Below, in pieces: positions 52,568 to 64,000 of a stretch of 64,000 bases of DNA (within the stretch, counting starts at the first letter, position 1; every line of letters starts with the position of its first letter). Both the position numbers and the translations under genes were made by a program. The notes under the pieces were generated by a model. It was not told where the DNA came from, made no database searches, and was given only the letters and a program-made list of their open reading frames with translations. The stretch covers positions 116,470,416 to 116,534,415 of the forward strand of contig JAHLJT010009436.1 in assembly GCA_031308135.1 (NCBI GenBank), written 5' to 3'. This DNA is from Acheta domesticus (taxonomy: Eukaryota > Arthropoda > Insecta > Orthoptera > Gryllidae).

Positions 52568-55500
52568 AAACAATGAAATAAGAACAATGGGATTGTTCGC
52601 AAATATTCGACGAACAAAATACCACGAAATATTAATGAAGAATGCATTGAAAGGAATAAAAAGGTAAACAAAATAGGAAAAATCAAATAAACAATGCCGA
52701 AAGAGGGTGTTGCAAATCGTTCTGCGTTATGTTTACTCCTGGTTGTATTTAAGACCGATGGTTGAAGAGCGGTGCGCAGTGTGTTCCCGCTAGGCGCTGC
52801 GAAATGGAAAGTTGCGGAAAATTGCTCTATCGAGTAGACTTTTCCCTGAAACTGCTCTCCGCTGCAATTGGCGTCATAGTACTCGAACATGAGGAGGAAA
52901 TGACTCTTAGTTGTGCAATTTACTTTATGGAGTTAATTTTCTTTCACAATTCCACAACAAAAACTGTTTCAAAAATGTTTTAATTTTTATTACGCATGGT
53001 GTTTTTGTGAACATAATGTAGCTATTTTCTTGTTAACTTCTCTGTCTTCGGTTCACGAAATAATAAAAAATAATTTTTTCAAATTTTGTAAAACACTCAA
53101 TTGTGTAAAAGAGTTGACATGCGTTTACTGTGTTCTAAAACGTGATATAGAACTGTTCATTTGCGAAGCCAAACTATCTGAATTTACAATATATTTATTT
53201 CTTGCATATATTGCAACAGTAGTCATTAATTAACAAAAGTTTTACTGGCAATATAGTGATGTACTAATTTTAATTATTATTGTAGTTTATAGTATATTTC
53301 CACCTGTAAAATGGATTGACGAACAAAACCCGTCTCACTCACCAGCTTGTTCTAACACTAAGATCAACTGCATTAAGAAAATTAAATATCTTGCATGTGA
53401 TCTGTACATCATTTTTATCAATGTTGTACCTAAGCATGAGACTGAATTTATAAAAATTCGATGCTATGCAGCGATGATCGTTCAGGTGTGATTTACCTCA
53501 ACTCCGGAACGCAACAATTTATGAAAATTTAATGCGCCACAATGGCATTAATTTCTTTTGTATTTAAAAAAATCATTAAAGTCAGTTAAGAGGAACGCAA
53601 TAACATACACACAACACAATAACACACACAATTACACAATAACATACTGCGAATACACATATTATTGCAAACACCTGCCATTTTTGAAGTCTGTTAACAA
53701 GAGTCACCTATTAGATTGTAGGGTTTAGTGTCTGTTTATTGAGATGAAATCGTTAAAGCTTTCTTGCAAAATTTATTGCCCATATTATGTTACATAAATT
53801 CTGTGTATCCAAATTTAATGTTTAATCTCAATGTAAAAGCCTAAAAAAACTCGTGAAACCACTCAATGAAGTCATACAATGAATTTTTCATTGTAGAGAT
53901 TCATCGTATTTACTCCGGTGCGTGACAAGGCATTATTACAATAAAGTACTTACTATTTAGTACAAGCCAAATTATTTATTCAACGGAGAATATTAACATT
54001 ATTAATCATGAGTGCGAAAGTTGCCAAACAATGCGCGTTTCTTCTTCCCAATAAGAACTCCTAAATGAAGCGGCCTTATGCAGGAACATCTCACTATCAT
54101 TAATATTCTCCGGAAAAAAGTTGTGACACAAAAAGCTCCTTAATTCTGTAGGTTGTCGACGCAAACATTAATTACATCTTTAATTGATATTCTAGCAATG
54201 ATGTAGATGTTAAAAAAACTCTAATTTTTAGGACAAGATGTCATTCTCCTCGACCAGAACTGTTATAGTACTTTGTAAGATAAATTTGGATTAATTTATT
54301 TATTTCACTAATTTACATTACAATTTCCTACAGATTCCTTTTATTTCACACTACAGATATTCTTTAATCATAATTCAATTAATTTTGTCATCTTTTTAAA
54401 AATAGATTACTCCTAAATTATTTTCCTTTCTTAATTTCTATTTTAAAATAAAAAGCAAATGTTAATAATAGCAAGTGTGAGATTGAAAATGCTTAGCTCG
54501 TGATTTTACCGTAAAGAAACCGAAACGTTTTTACTCCCAACAAACTTGAGAAAGGATAAATAATGATAATGTAAGTTGTAGAAAGTCCTGTAATTGCAGG
54601 TTGCGCGAAACGTAAAAAGAGAAAACGATTATTGGGGGCAGTTGCTCTACATTTAATCGTCTTCAGATCAATGTTCCTCTAATCGCTAAACATTACTATA
54701 AACGTTTCTCACAGTTTTAACATTTATTGTGAAGTGTTTATTGTGAAACAAATCTTCTGAATTTGTCAAATACCAAGAATGAATTTCTACTTATGTTGAT
54801 ATTACTTTTATATAAATATTTTCATTGATTTAATCTTCTACTGTTACTACTTTCCTGCTTCGGCACGCTACGGAAATTCTCACAATATTGATCTATAAAT
54901 ATATTTATCATTAATTTGCCCTGCTAAGCTCATAAATTTGCCATATACTAAAATGTATATCATCTTGGTTCATTTTCATTCACTTATGGGTTTTGACATA
55001 CAACATGCATTCTTCTTACCAGTCGTATGTGGACTTGTAATCTATACAGAATTGCGATCTCTGGAAGTTCGATTAATTAAAAATGGTTATTTTGAATTGA
55101 TGGCAACTAGCTATAAATTATTCTTTTTTTATAAATATCTTAACATTCATTTACAAATTTGGTTTACACCTTTCAATGAGCTCATGAATAATTCTGATAT
55201 TATTTCACTCGTCTACAATACTTGTATTCCCGGAAGGGTCAAGAATTGAAGTTGGTGGCTTACTATAACCTTCGCGCGCATCGTTGACTTCTCGGGTGTA
55301 CTCCAGATCTTCTCTCTTGATTCTCTCTATTTTATGTTCATGTTACTATCCCTCCTACCGTATTCTGACCAAATGTTAAAATCGGATTGCAAATCACTGG
55401 ACTATTATCAAACGGTTGTTGGTTTTATGAAAAAATTGCAATAAATTATTATGCAATTGCGACATTCCCCATACTGTAACGTATGTGGAAACCTATTCGC

Positions 55501-55792
55501 GACTGTCTACGCTCAACACGAATTATTGAATACAATCCCCGTCCACGACTCTTTCCTACTATAAATTCCGTTTCGAATACGAAGTCTATTCAAATTTAAC
55601 TTAACACTCCAAAAAATATTTTTGACATTTCCAGATCATTAACCCATAAATCTCTAAGGAATATCGGAACCAATTCCGTGTTACCTGCTTCTCTGTAATT
55701 GAAAATAATAATCCCGATCTCAACCAATGGAGATCGTACCGTCTAGCCGATGTGACCGCGATGGCAGCTGGCGTAAGAGAGTCAATATTAAC
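52568..55792. other. AT-rich intergenic DNA
   Basis: Over 3 kb with no recognised gene or element. An ACACAATAAC-type microsatellite lies at about 53605-53645. A plus frame of 103 codons at 54938-55249 is AT-driven and has no motif. Confidence 0.5.
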
Positions 55793-57420
55793 TAGTTGTG
55801 CTACAGAATGGCACAGACTTTCCCGTATTAGTTTTCTATTTCCTTGGGTCTGGGCAAGCTATTCGGAATTGCCACATGTTCGTGCCAGCTGCCATCTATA
55901 GCCGCCCAAAGTGCATTTTTTTTTTTTTTACATTTTCTTAATTTTTCGGTTTCCTAATGGTAGAACAAGAAATATTAATTTTAGAATATTAAAGAACAGT
56001 TAAAAATCTGGTCCTAAATGGCAATTTTCTTTTAAAAATTTGGAACGGGTTTTAAGAAAATGGCGTGTAAGCGCTATTAAATATGCGAAATTGGAAGCTC
56101 TTTTCACAGAAAGAGCTTTAATCACGGTAGCTGAATCAGTAGGATTATTACTTTTTTATCTTCTCAGTGAAGAACAAACAATACATAGAATATAAGGAGA
56201 AAACGATAACACAAATGGCGGATGTGTCGGCCGGCCATCTCTCCCACGCCTCGCCCCTAGACTTCTGCTGTGAGTCGCGGGTTGCGGTTTCGCAGACCGC
56301 CGTGAGCCATCCCTGCGCCGGAGAGCGCCGCGCCGGCGCGGCGCGCCTTTCGAGGGCGGACGCACTGACCGCGGGGGCCGTGCGCTGGAATCTCGCTTGT
56401 ACTTTGCTCATCGTTGTTTTGGGAAGGAGGCAGCTCTTTCACAGAACGGACAGGCCACGACGTTTTCGCGGTGTTGCCACGTCGGATTTGCGGCTGACCC
56501 GGACTAGTGTCCGTCTTCCCGGGAAAAACCACGAACCCCTTCTCTGTGACGCATCCCGGGATGTGAGAGGTGATGTTTTCTCTGATTAACCCTTAACAGA
56601 AACATGTGTCGATAGTCCATAATTAGAAACATCCGTTCTGAGGGACCTTGACTGTTTTTTCCTAACTATTTGCTGATTTATTTTTTTCCCGCTACGGAGT
56701 AGAGTGAAAATTATGTAATGCTGCGCGAAAAAAACGACAAATTGTAGGTTCAAAATCTCTTATTAAAGTCCTGGTATAGAAAAAGTGGATAAATCCAGTT
56801 GCTAATTAAAGAAAAAAATCCTCTAACATTTGGTGTAGCCAGAATCCATATTTTGTGGTTCTTGATACTAAAAAATCGAATGCCGGCAAAACGTCTGTCT
56901 GTCTGTTCGTCTGTGAACAACACTAGCGGCTAAACCGTTGAGCCGATTTTCTCCAAAATTGATATTCCGCAATCGATATAGCTGATGTAGCGGCCTTGAA
57001 TTTGAAATCGGTATTTTGGGGGCTACTTTACATGAAACCGCTGGGATATTTTTAAAATTTTCAAAAAAAGTGGCTCCATTGTTTTTGATGCCACTTATTA
57101 TATATTGATTGATATATATTGATGCCACTTATGATATATTTTTTAGTTAGCATGATGGACATTAAGGAGAATGGTTTAGGCCTCATGTTCGTTGTAAACC
57201 CAAATTTGCCACAAATTTCAAAAGTTCAATTTTTTTTCGGAGCCTTCCTACAATTAAAATATTAAAAAGAGATTTTTCCCTTAATGAAATCTGTTCCTTT
57301 AAGATATATTTTGAAGTAAGGCTACTTTAGAAAATTTTTCGAAAATATGAGTTTTTTCACGTAAATGTGCATGAAAATACGGGTGAAAAAGTACACGCTG
57401 TTTTAGCACCGCTATTTAGA
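55793..57420. mobile_element. Inverted-repeat family, copy 4, split by a CpG-rich block
   Basis: Begins TTAACTAGTTGTGCTACAG with GAATGGCACAGACTTTCCCG and follows the left arm to about 56115. After about 570 bp of unrelated CpG-rich DNA, family sequence resumes at about 56690 with inner right-arm order (AATGCTGCGCGAAAAAA, then a GTAGCCAGAATCC block, CGTCTGTCTGTCTGTTCG). It ends at CTGTTTTAGCACCGCT near 57410. The middle of the right arm is missing. A duplicated TATATTGATTGATATATATTG word is near 57100-57120. Confidence 0.65.
56125..56600. other. CpG-rich block inside repeat copy 4
   Basis: GC-rich, CpG-dense DNA (densest at 56225-56400, with CGCCGCGCCGGCGCGGCGCG) lies between the two family-derived halves. 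Open frames on both strands (up to 140 codons) have no motif. Either the repeat acquired island DNA as cargo, or two repeat fragments flank a host island. Confidence 0.55.
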
Positions 57421-58825
57421 ACTATGATGTTTAGTTTTGAAAAGGCAATGAGTGACGTGATGATTTAATATGATTTTATATTGGAAAAACAAAAATTACA
57501 AACGAAAAAAACACTGGATTATGAAAAAATCATGAGTTGTAGCTGCACAGTCGATTTTTTCCTCTCCTTTCGAACTGAGGAATTGCCAAACAGTAGACAA
57601 TCTACATGAAATTGCAATCAATCAATAAGGGTTAGTTTCAGAAATATAAGAAAATATATACCGGCAATGAGACTATTTTTAGTTTTGTCCAATAATTGAT
57701 ACCGTTTTTTATTTGAAAATTAATGAAATCAGTCTAAATTGAATGTAATAAACTTGTGGATGAGACTGTGCATTTAACGAAGATCACTTAAATGTTGAAT
57801 TCGTAGAAAGTCTTTTGGGATACATTATGCGTAAATGTACATCATGTATCACACAAAAAGTACGATTTTATCATTTGACTTTTCAAGGCTGTAATTAATA
57901 ACTAAAACGCGTGAAAATATTTTATCGATTACGTCACTAAAAAAGAATATCGTATAAAACATTTATTACACGATATTATTATTTTGTTCCCCCGATTTTA
58001 AGAGGGTACCAATTACTCAACAGCACAACTCAGCACAACCCACTTAGTGAAGGAAACTTGATTTGCCATATGTTCAAATGGCATCAGGGAATGTAATATT
58101 GCAAGGCAAAGCTCCACATCTCTGTCGGTACTATCCAGAGCCTGAGTTTCTACCTGCACGTTTCGCTGTTATCAGCGCTGTAAAAGGGGATTATTCAGGA
58201 TTTAGACGAGTGGGACAATATTCTGACTGCATTGTGTATTATATGTAGATTATCCGACGAAGTTTTCAAAAGGGACTGTTTTGAAATACTGTTTCTAACT
58301 TTCATAAATAGTTCTAATAGTTAATAAAAAAGTTCTTTTCCTGTCAAAAGGATGCGAATATCTCAAGAAATAAAGCCTGGCACATTCTCATTCTATGTCT
58401 CGCACCGTTTGACGATAATACTCAAGAAAGAAAACATATCAAATGGTTTTCGTTTATTCTTATTTTGAAAAAGAATTTTTATGTAGTAAAGAAATTTCAA
58501 TTTAAACTAGTGAGACTAGGTGGAGTGAGATGAGAAGGAACTTTAGTTTAGAACTGAAGTTCTTCAAAAGGAGAGTAGCAAAACATGTTAAATACAGCCT
58601 CTATGTAAGAATATCCAATCAATCCTATTGACAAAACGTCACACTCGAATTAGTGAAAGACAATCCTCTGTTACAACAGTCAGATTCAACCAGAATAACG
58701 GATATTTGGACAAGTCCATCGCTATACTATACAAACAACGATACAAATGGAAACACGCATCTCTCTCCGGTTTCTCGGTAAGACCCTGCGGCCATCCGGT
58801 GTGCCATCGGGTCGAAACCGCTAGC
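57421..58825. other. AT-rich intergenic DNA
   Basis: Nothing recognised. Confidence 0.5.
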
Positions 58826-58829
58826 ATCG

Positions 58830-58960
58830 CCCGCCCGCCCGCCCGCCCGTTCGCCCACCCGTCCGCCCGCCCACCCGCTCGCCCGCCCGCACGCTCGCAT
58901 GCCCACCCGCCCACACGCCCACCCGCCCACCCGCCCACCCGCCCGTCCATCCGCCCCCTC
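58830..58960. repeat. CCCG/CCCA tetranucleotide tract
   Basis: About 130 bp of CCCG, CCCA, TCCG and CTCG tetramers in register (CGCCCGCCCGCCCACC-type). It gives Pro/Ala/Arg/His repeats on plus and Gly/Trp/Ala/Arg repeats on minus. The minus strand is a long series of GGGC/GGGT runs able to form G-quadruplexes. Confidence 0.9.
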
Positions 58961-59275
58961 TATTACCATTCCTGCGGGCGGCGTACTACCCTTCCTACCA
59001 AAGTCTGACAGTTTGCTATAAAACCTACGTTTGCTACCAAAGCCTGACCGCTTTCCCCCCCTCACTACCCGCTGCCATCCGTCACTACCACTTGGAAGCT
59101 CTTGTTTCCTACCGAATTCCTGTTGCATTGCTCAAACTATTATTCCCACCCCTCCATGCTTTCCATTATCATTGATAATGCTCCCATTACACCAACTCAC
59201 TCACCTCTATTACGAGATAGGTCCCGATTCTGTTGCCAGTATACGTCTCCCCGCCACCCTTACCATGGAGTGCGA
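58961..59275. other. Pyrimidine-rich intergenic DNA
   Basis: C/T-rich stretch between the tetranucleotide tract and the next island. CTACCAAAG-type words repeat at 58998, 59035 and (as CTACCCG) 59065. No gene recognised. Confidence 0.45.
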
Positions 59276-59695
59276 TTCTAAACCACACCTCCTCAACTCC
59301 CCTCCGCCGCCGCCGTTATCTCACTGTTTGCAAACGCTGACGGAAGGCGGCGGGGAGGCGGTTCCAATGCGGGGTTGGTGGCCAGTGACCCCGTTGCGTC
59401 CACGAGAGGCGGAGGGTGAGGACGAGCGCGAGGGCAGGGCAGACGCCCGCGGTCGCCCGGGGCGGCGGGGCCGGGGTCGCGCGCGCTGCGTCCTATCACC
59501 TCTGTCTGCTACGCTCCGGCACAGGCAGACTGCCGCTCCCGGTCGATACACTTCTGTTGCTTAGCGTACGCTCGCCCGGCGCCACGCACGCCTCCGCCCC
59601 CGCCCCCGTCCCCGCCCCCGCACCGCCCTGCGTCCCCGCGTCCCCGGCCCCAAGCGCGATTGTTCGGCCTGTGTCCCCAGTACCGAGTTAGTCGC
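59276..59695. other. CpG island with minus-strand G-quadruplex motif
   Basis: CpG-dense; the CGCCCCCGCCCCCGTCCCCG run at about 59595-59615 has four or more C-runs. Overlapping open frames in most phases (up to 177 codons) carry no motif. Possible promoter-type island. Confidence 0.55.
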
Positions 59696-61890
59696 GTACA
59701 CGCAGCAGTGACTTTTTTTCCAGCTTGGGATTGTATTCATGGAATTATATTTATGAATAGATTTTCTCTACGACAGTTATTGATGATTTTCATTGTTGAA
59801 AATGAAACATGTATTTTAATCAATTTTATGCCCACAGAACTAAAAATGTTCATCTCAACAGTTAATAGCCTAGCAGTTAATTTATGTGAATTTCAGAGTA
59901 GTTAATCGCCAATCAGTGATTTCAGTTGAAGTTTTCATATCTTAAAATATTACTTGTACTTATTTACAGCGTGAGTGAATATCCTGTGGAATAATAATGC
60001 ATTTTATTACACGTTTACCTTACCAAATTTTTAGAATTAAACCAAGTATACCTAACTTAAATGTAATATTAACAGTCACAGCAGGAATTTGTTGTTTTTT
60101 TTCTTTTCGTTTCCCTGATCAGGTGGGCCAGATTTTGCTGTTAGTTCATTCGGTCTCATCGTCATTTTCCGTGAGCGAGGTTCTGTTTTTCAACCCCCCT
60201 CTTCTCCCGCAGAGCCCGGGATTAGCTCCGCAAACGATTCCAGTCACGCAACCGTATCCTCGCTGCCATTTCTCTCTCCTGCAGCCTTTTCACCAAGTTG
60301 GTTCACTCACGGCATCTTATTTTGCTTCACAATAGAACTGAATAAGTGATTCAGTACACTAACAAAACGCAGAGTCACGATTCATCTTCATCGAACGATA
60401 GTTCATCATTGGGTTCCACGTCATTGCGATTCAAGAGAAGGCAACGGGTAGGAGAAGTACCGAGGTGGACGGCCGTGGATATTCTCGTTCCGCTTGCGGC
60501 GATTCTGCGCGTTCATCTCTCGACTACACATCAAGTCCTTGTGGCTCCGCTGACAGCCGCACGCGCACCCGAGTGGATTGCGGACACTTCAGTTCACACT
60601 CGCGGCTGCGAACGCCACGCCCGCATCGCGAATGGGATCTGCGGCGATGGCTGCGAGGGACGCAGGGTTGGCAGCGGCGGCTGCGATTTAGTGGCGATGG
60701 CATTCGAACACGCAATGCAATGGCAAGAACGTATCGACGTTTCTAGACAAATAGGAAGGGAACAATGCGGATCGGAAAGAGCAATGAAGGTTGTTGAGTT
60801 ATCGGAAGCGCGTTGACTCGATTTTCCGCCTCGGGACCGATGTGAGATGATTGGGGAGGTGCCGGATGAGTCGATGAGGGGAGGTTGGCTGCGGGCGTGA
60901 CAGTGGATGTGGTGAGGAAAGAGATAGGATTGGCGATGATTTTGACAATTTACGTACACGACACTGGAAGTATATGATTATTTTAGTCAATTGTAGCGAT
61001 GGTAACAGTGCTTTCACTTTCACATTCTGAGTAGCCATCTAACAAAACATGTAATCTCCCATTCTCTGCCAAAGCTTTCTGCCGCTCAGCTTATCGTTTC
61101 AACTCAGCGAACAACAGGGCATCTGTGAAATTGTTCATGCAGAGGATTATAACTATTTTACAGTCCGAGAGCCGTGGTTGTAGTATGCATACGAGGCGAG
61201 CGAATCTAAATGTGATCATCCGCAATTTGTGCGGAGTTTTGGAAGCGTTGAAATGCTTGTTGGCAGAGTAGATTTTTCCGCCTGAAGTACCCTTTGACCG
61301 CAGTGAGTGCGTGTAGTGCTGTCCAACCAAATTGAAACATTACCACTCGACAACCATAAAATTTAGCATCTCTGACAATATAATAAGAGAAATATGTAAT
61401 CTGTGACATGTTCTCCACTTTTGAAAATATATTGGCGATATTTTCATATGAATACATTTAATGGAAATAAGTTGTCAAAAGCCGAGGCATAAAAAAATTT
61501 CAACATGTTTTGTTTGCGATTGTCCTCGAGGGCACAGTACTTCGCTGCAGTCAATAAACCGATTCTCAAATAACTGCCAATTGCATTTTGTTCTTCCAAA
61601 TCCAAAACACCATCGGAACAAGTATCATAGAAAAATAATACCAAGGAGGTAACATTTTGTTTTATTGGTTGCAACAAGTTTAATTTTCAAAAACATAAGA
61701 AATATTAAGTGAATTGTATACTTATTTGAGACAAAGTGTTTCAGTTTTTAATCTTACTACTTAGATTCTCATTTGCTGGAGACTTATTTTTATTCAATTA
61801 ATTTCGCCAAGAAAACCATTTCGTGCAATCACATCGCATTTATTTTCCCTTCGACGTCACCCGAATCACAGCCCTTTTCTCTTTCTCGCT
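59696..61890. other. Intergenic DNA with a balanced patch at 60400-60950
   Basis: AT-rich at both ends. The patch 60400-60900 has open frames (156 codons on plus, 60346-60816; 121 on minus) without recognisable motifs. The minus strand around 61450-61640 reads DGVLDLEEQNAIGSYLRIG, which I cannot place. No confident gene. Confidence 0.4.
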
Positions 61891-62640
61891 CCGCTACCAA
61901 TTTGTGCGCGGCCAATTGCGCATCGGCTCATCGCCTGCAGTCACGTTGGCTGCGAGCCGGACCGCGGCGCGGCGGCGCGGAGCCGTGCGGTGTAGCGCTG
62001 GGTAAACATCACGCGCCATTAAGGGCCGCGGGGTGGATGTAAACTGTTCGCCGGGCGGTCTCGGCGGCGCCGAACGCTTAATGGAGAGCAACCTGCTCCT
62101 TTCCGACGGCGACGGCGGCAGTAGTGATGACGCAAACGGTTCAAAGATGATGGCGGTGATGGTGGTGGTGGCGGCGACGGTGGTGGTGCCAGCGGCGGCG
62201 GCGGCGGCAGACGTGGGGACGGAGATGGTGTCGATGGTGGTCGCGGAGGCGGTGGCGGCGGCGGCAGTAACGGCGCAAACGGTGGTGGTGGCGGTGGCGG
62301 AGGTGAAGACGGTTGCGGAATCTGTGGCGGAAGCGGAGATGGAGGGGGTAATGGCAGGGACGGCAACGATGACTATCGCGGCGGCGATGACTAGTAATGG
62401 CAGTGGTGGCTGCAGCCTCGTCCTCGACAGGGCGCCCGCTTATATTAGTTGGTCAGCAGCTGAATGAAAGGTTGCAACTGGGTCGGTGTAAATTGTTCGC
62501 CGAGCGATCGTGGCGGCGCCGAAAGCTTAATGGAGAACAACCTGCTCCTTTCGCGACGCCGATAGCGGCTATGGTGGCTATGGCGGCGGTGGCGATGGTT
62601 GTTCATAATGATAATGCCATGTGGTTGGCGATGTCAGAGG
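61891..62640. repeat. CpG island and GGN-trinucleotide tract inside a 449-bp direct duplication
   Basis: A CpG island (61905-62090) leads into a GGT/GGC/GAT/GCG triplet tract in constant phase (62105-62390), encoding Gly/Val/Ala/Met-rich plus frames and polyproline-like minus frames. The 75-bp segment 62038-62112 (from TGTAAACTGTTCGCC to ACCTGCTCCTTT) recurs at 62487-62561 with a constant 449-bp offset and few differences, so the tract is bracketed by a direct duplication. No domain is recognised. Confidence 0.65.
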
Positions 62641-64000
62641 TACCATGTGAGCCATTAAGAAACGAAAATAAACGTTGATGAAGTAATAAGAAATGTCAAC
62701 TTAACTCAACAAAATTATTTTATTTATTGAAAAAGAAGTTTTTGCAAAATCATAGAAATGTTGTTCGGTTTATTTGGTAGTATTCACATTTACGTGTGTG
62801 TAATGTGTCTTTCGACCTGTGATCCATACATATGAATATTGTTTGTTCTACGCTTATCTTCTGCGTTCTATTCAACATCTTACTAGCAACATAAATAAAG
62901 CGTATTGGTAGAAAACATTTTGGACGTAATCTTCATTAAGAGTATTTATTTTATCACTATCTTAATAAAACGTAATATATCTTATCATTTACAGTTTTCG
63001 GGCGTATCCAGAAGTCAGAGGTTGTAGAGATGGCTAGTTTTGAATAACTAATGAGCCCCTGTTTTGTTGTTACTTATTACCTGATGCAAAGGCTGGCATT
63101 TCCTCTTGTGTCTACTTCCCTGTAAACATAAGTAACCGCATTTAGTGTGTTCATCGCATCGGTTTGAAATGCTAATTAGGGAAGTTTAATTTTGTACTTT
63201 CAATGAATTGTTCATACTCCTGACATTTCCCGGCAACATGAAGGTTAATTTTAAGCAACTTGTCTTGTAAATCTGTTAAAAACATATTCCTGGAATTTTG
63301 ACGTGCGTGTAAGTTTTGTTACAGGAAATGTTTGTGGAGGGTGCACGTGCGCCCGCGTTTGTGTGTGTGTGAGAGAGAGAGAGGGAGATGAAACGACGTG
63401 AGCCATATGTATGAATATTGTATGTTCTGCGTTCTATTCAACACCTCTGGACCTCTGAGAAAGAGAGAGAGAGAAGGGGGAAACATACACAGAGTGTAAT
63501 GGTTGATGGATTAGTTTAATAACTATTTTTCAAGAATTTTCAGAAGGGTATAAGAAAGCGAAAGTTTAACGAATAATTTTGAACGCGCTCATGCGCACAG
63601 CTGCTCTATCCGATGGAGGTTAAAATGTTAACTTACAAAATGTCTACTCGAAAAAATGTTCAAAATACAAAATGGCCATTGAAATAAATGTTCAGAATAA
63701 ATATACCCAATTCATTAAATGTCCATAAATTTCAGAGCCGCTATGTGCACGCGTGCTTCGCTGAAACTCCCGAAATCATTGTCCCAAAGGAAGGGAATAA
63801 CAGATCATAAGACTTCACTGAAAATCTTTCCATTTCTTCAGTATTTCCACTTTTCATATCAAATGCAGTTTATATTATATATTTGATATTTATGTCAAAT
63901 CCAGTCACTTTTTGTATCCAAAACCAGTTGACTTCATAAATAAGAGATGATATAGACAGCGAAATCAGAGATGTCTAAATAAGATCGTCCTAATTCTAAA
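62641..64000. other. AT-rich DNA with a short duplication and GT/GA microsatellites
   Basis: A segment with ATATGAATATTGTTTGTTCT and CTGCGTTCTATTCAACA at 62829-62877 recurs in shortened form at 63408-63443. GTGTGTGTGTGAGAGAGAGA occurs at about 63361-63380 and GAGAGAGAGA again at about 63464. No gene recognised. Confidence 0.55.

Noticed and set aside
61206..61457. Ankyrin-repeat exon (GWTALHALTAVKGY) on the minus strand
   Set aside because: Only one half-repeat matches, the following residues do not fit the GADVN block, and no splice sites frame it.

Overview
The window looks like a gene-poor stretch of an animal nuclear genome, most likely an arthropod and probably an insect. The evidence is indirect. 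There are Ty3/gypsy retrotransposons (one Mag/K02A2.6-like, one with a SCAN-like Gag), Jockey-type LINE debris, Tc1- and IS630/mariner-type transposase relics, hAT- and TTAA-type MITEs, and tRNA-headed SINEs. All lie in AT-rich DNA dotted with short CpG-rich islands. I found no bacterial-type operon, rRNA, functional tRNA gene or CRISPR array. No complete host gene is recognisable. The best host candidate is one minus-strand exon (8521-8804) resembling the S1-S2 region of a cyclic-nucleotide-gated/HCN-type channel. It has a consensus donor site but an internal frame break.

Layout. 1-9.4 kb: a truncated Tc1 transposase, a probable solo LTR with 5-bp target duplication, two clean MITEs, a Jockey relic, SINE pieces, the channel-like exon, and a second LINE tail just outside it. 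9.4-22.5 kb: CpG islands in AT-rich DNA, an unusual cluster of CACTGA/TCAGTG inverted repeats (11618-11964), the first copy of a complex inverted-repeat family, a mariner-type relic, a (CNN)-rich tract and a clear tRNA-headed SINE. 22.5-32.5 kb: mostly featureless AT-rich DNA with one SINE relic and one arm of the inverted-repeat family. 32.5-47.5 kb: a pure (CCG)~30 tract in a CpG island; a deleted Ty3/gypsy element with identical 588-bp LTRs, inserted within a tandem host duplication; and a ~4-kb inverted-repeat structure. 47.6-52.6 kb: a complete-length Ty3/gypsy element with identical 416-bp LTRs. 52.6-64 kb: AT-rich DNA, a further inverted-repeat copy carrying a CpG-rich block, a CCCG/CCCA tract, and trinucleotide-rich CpG islands with a direct duplication.

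How the parts relate. The two LTR elements are the youngest insertions, because their LTRs look identical and their target duplications are intact. The deleted one lacks reverse transcriptase and integrase, so it could have moved only with enzymes supplied in trans, unless the deletion came after insertion. The inverted-repeat family occurs at four places in different states of rearrangement and is the main dispersed repeat here. The CpG islands may mark promoters of genes whose bodies lie outside the window or have small exons I could not recognise.

All homology statements come from motif recognition by eye. No database search or alignment was run.
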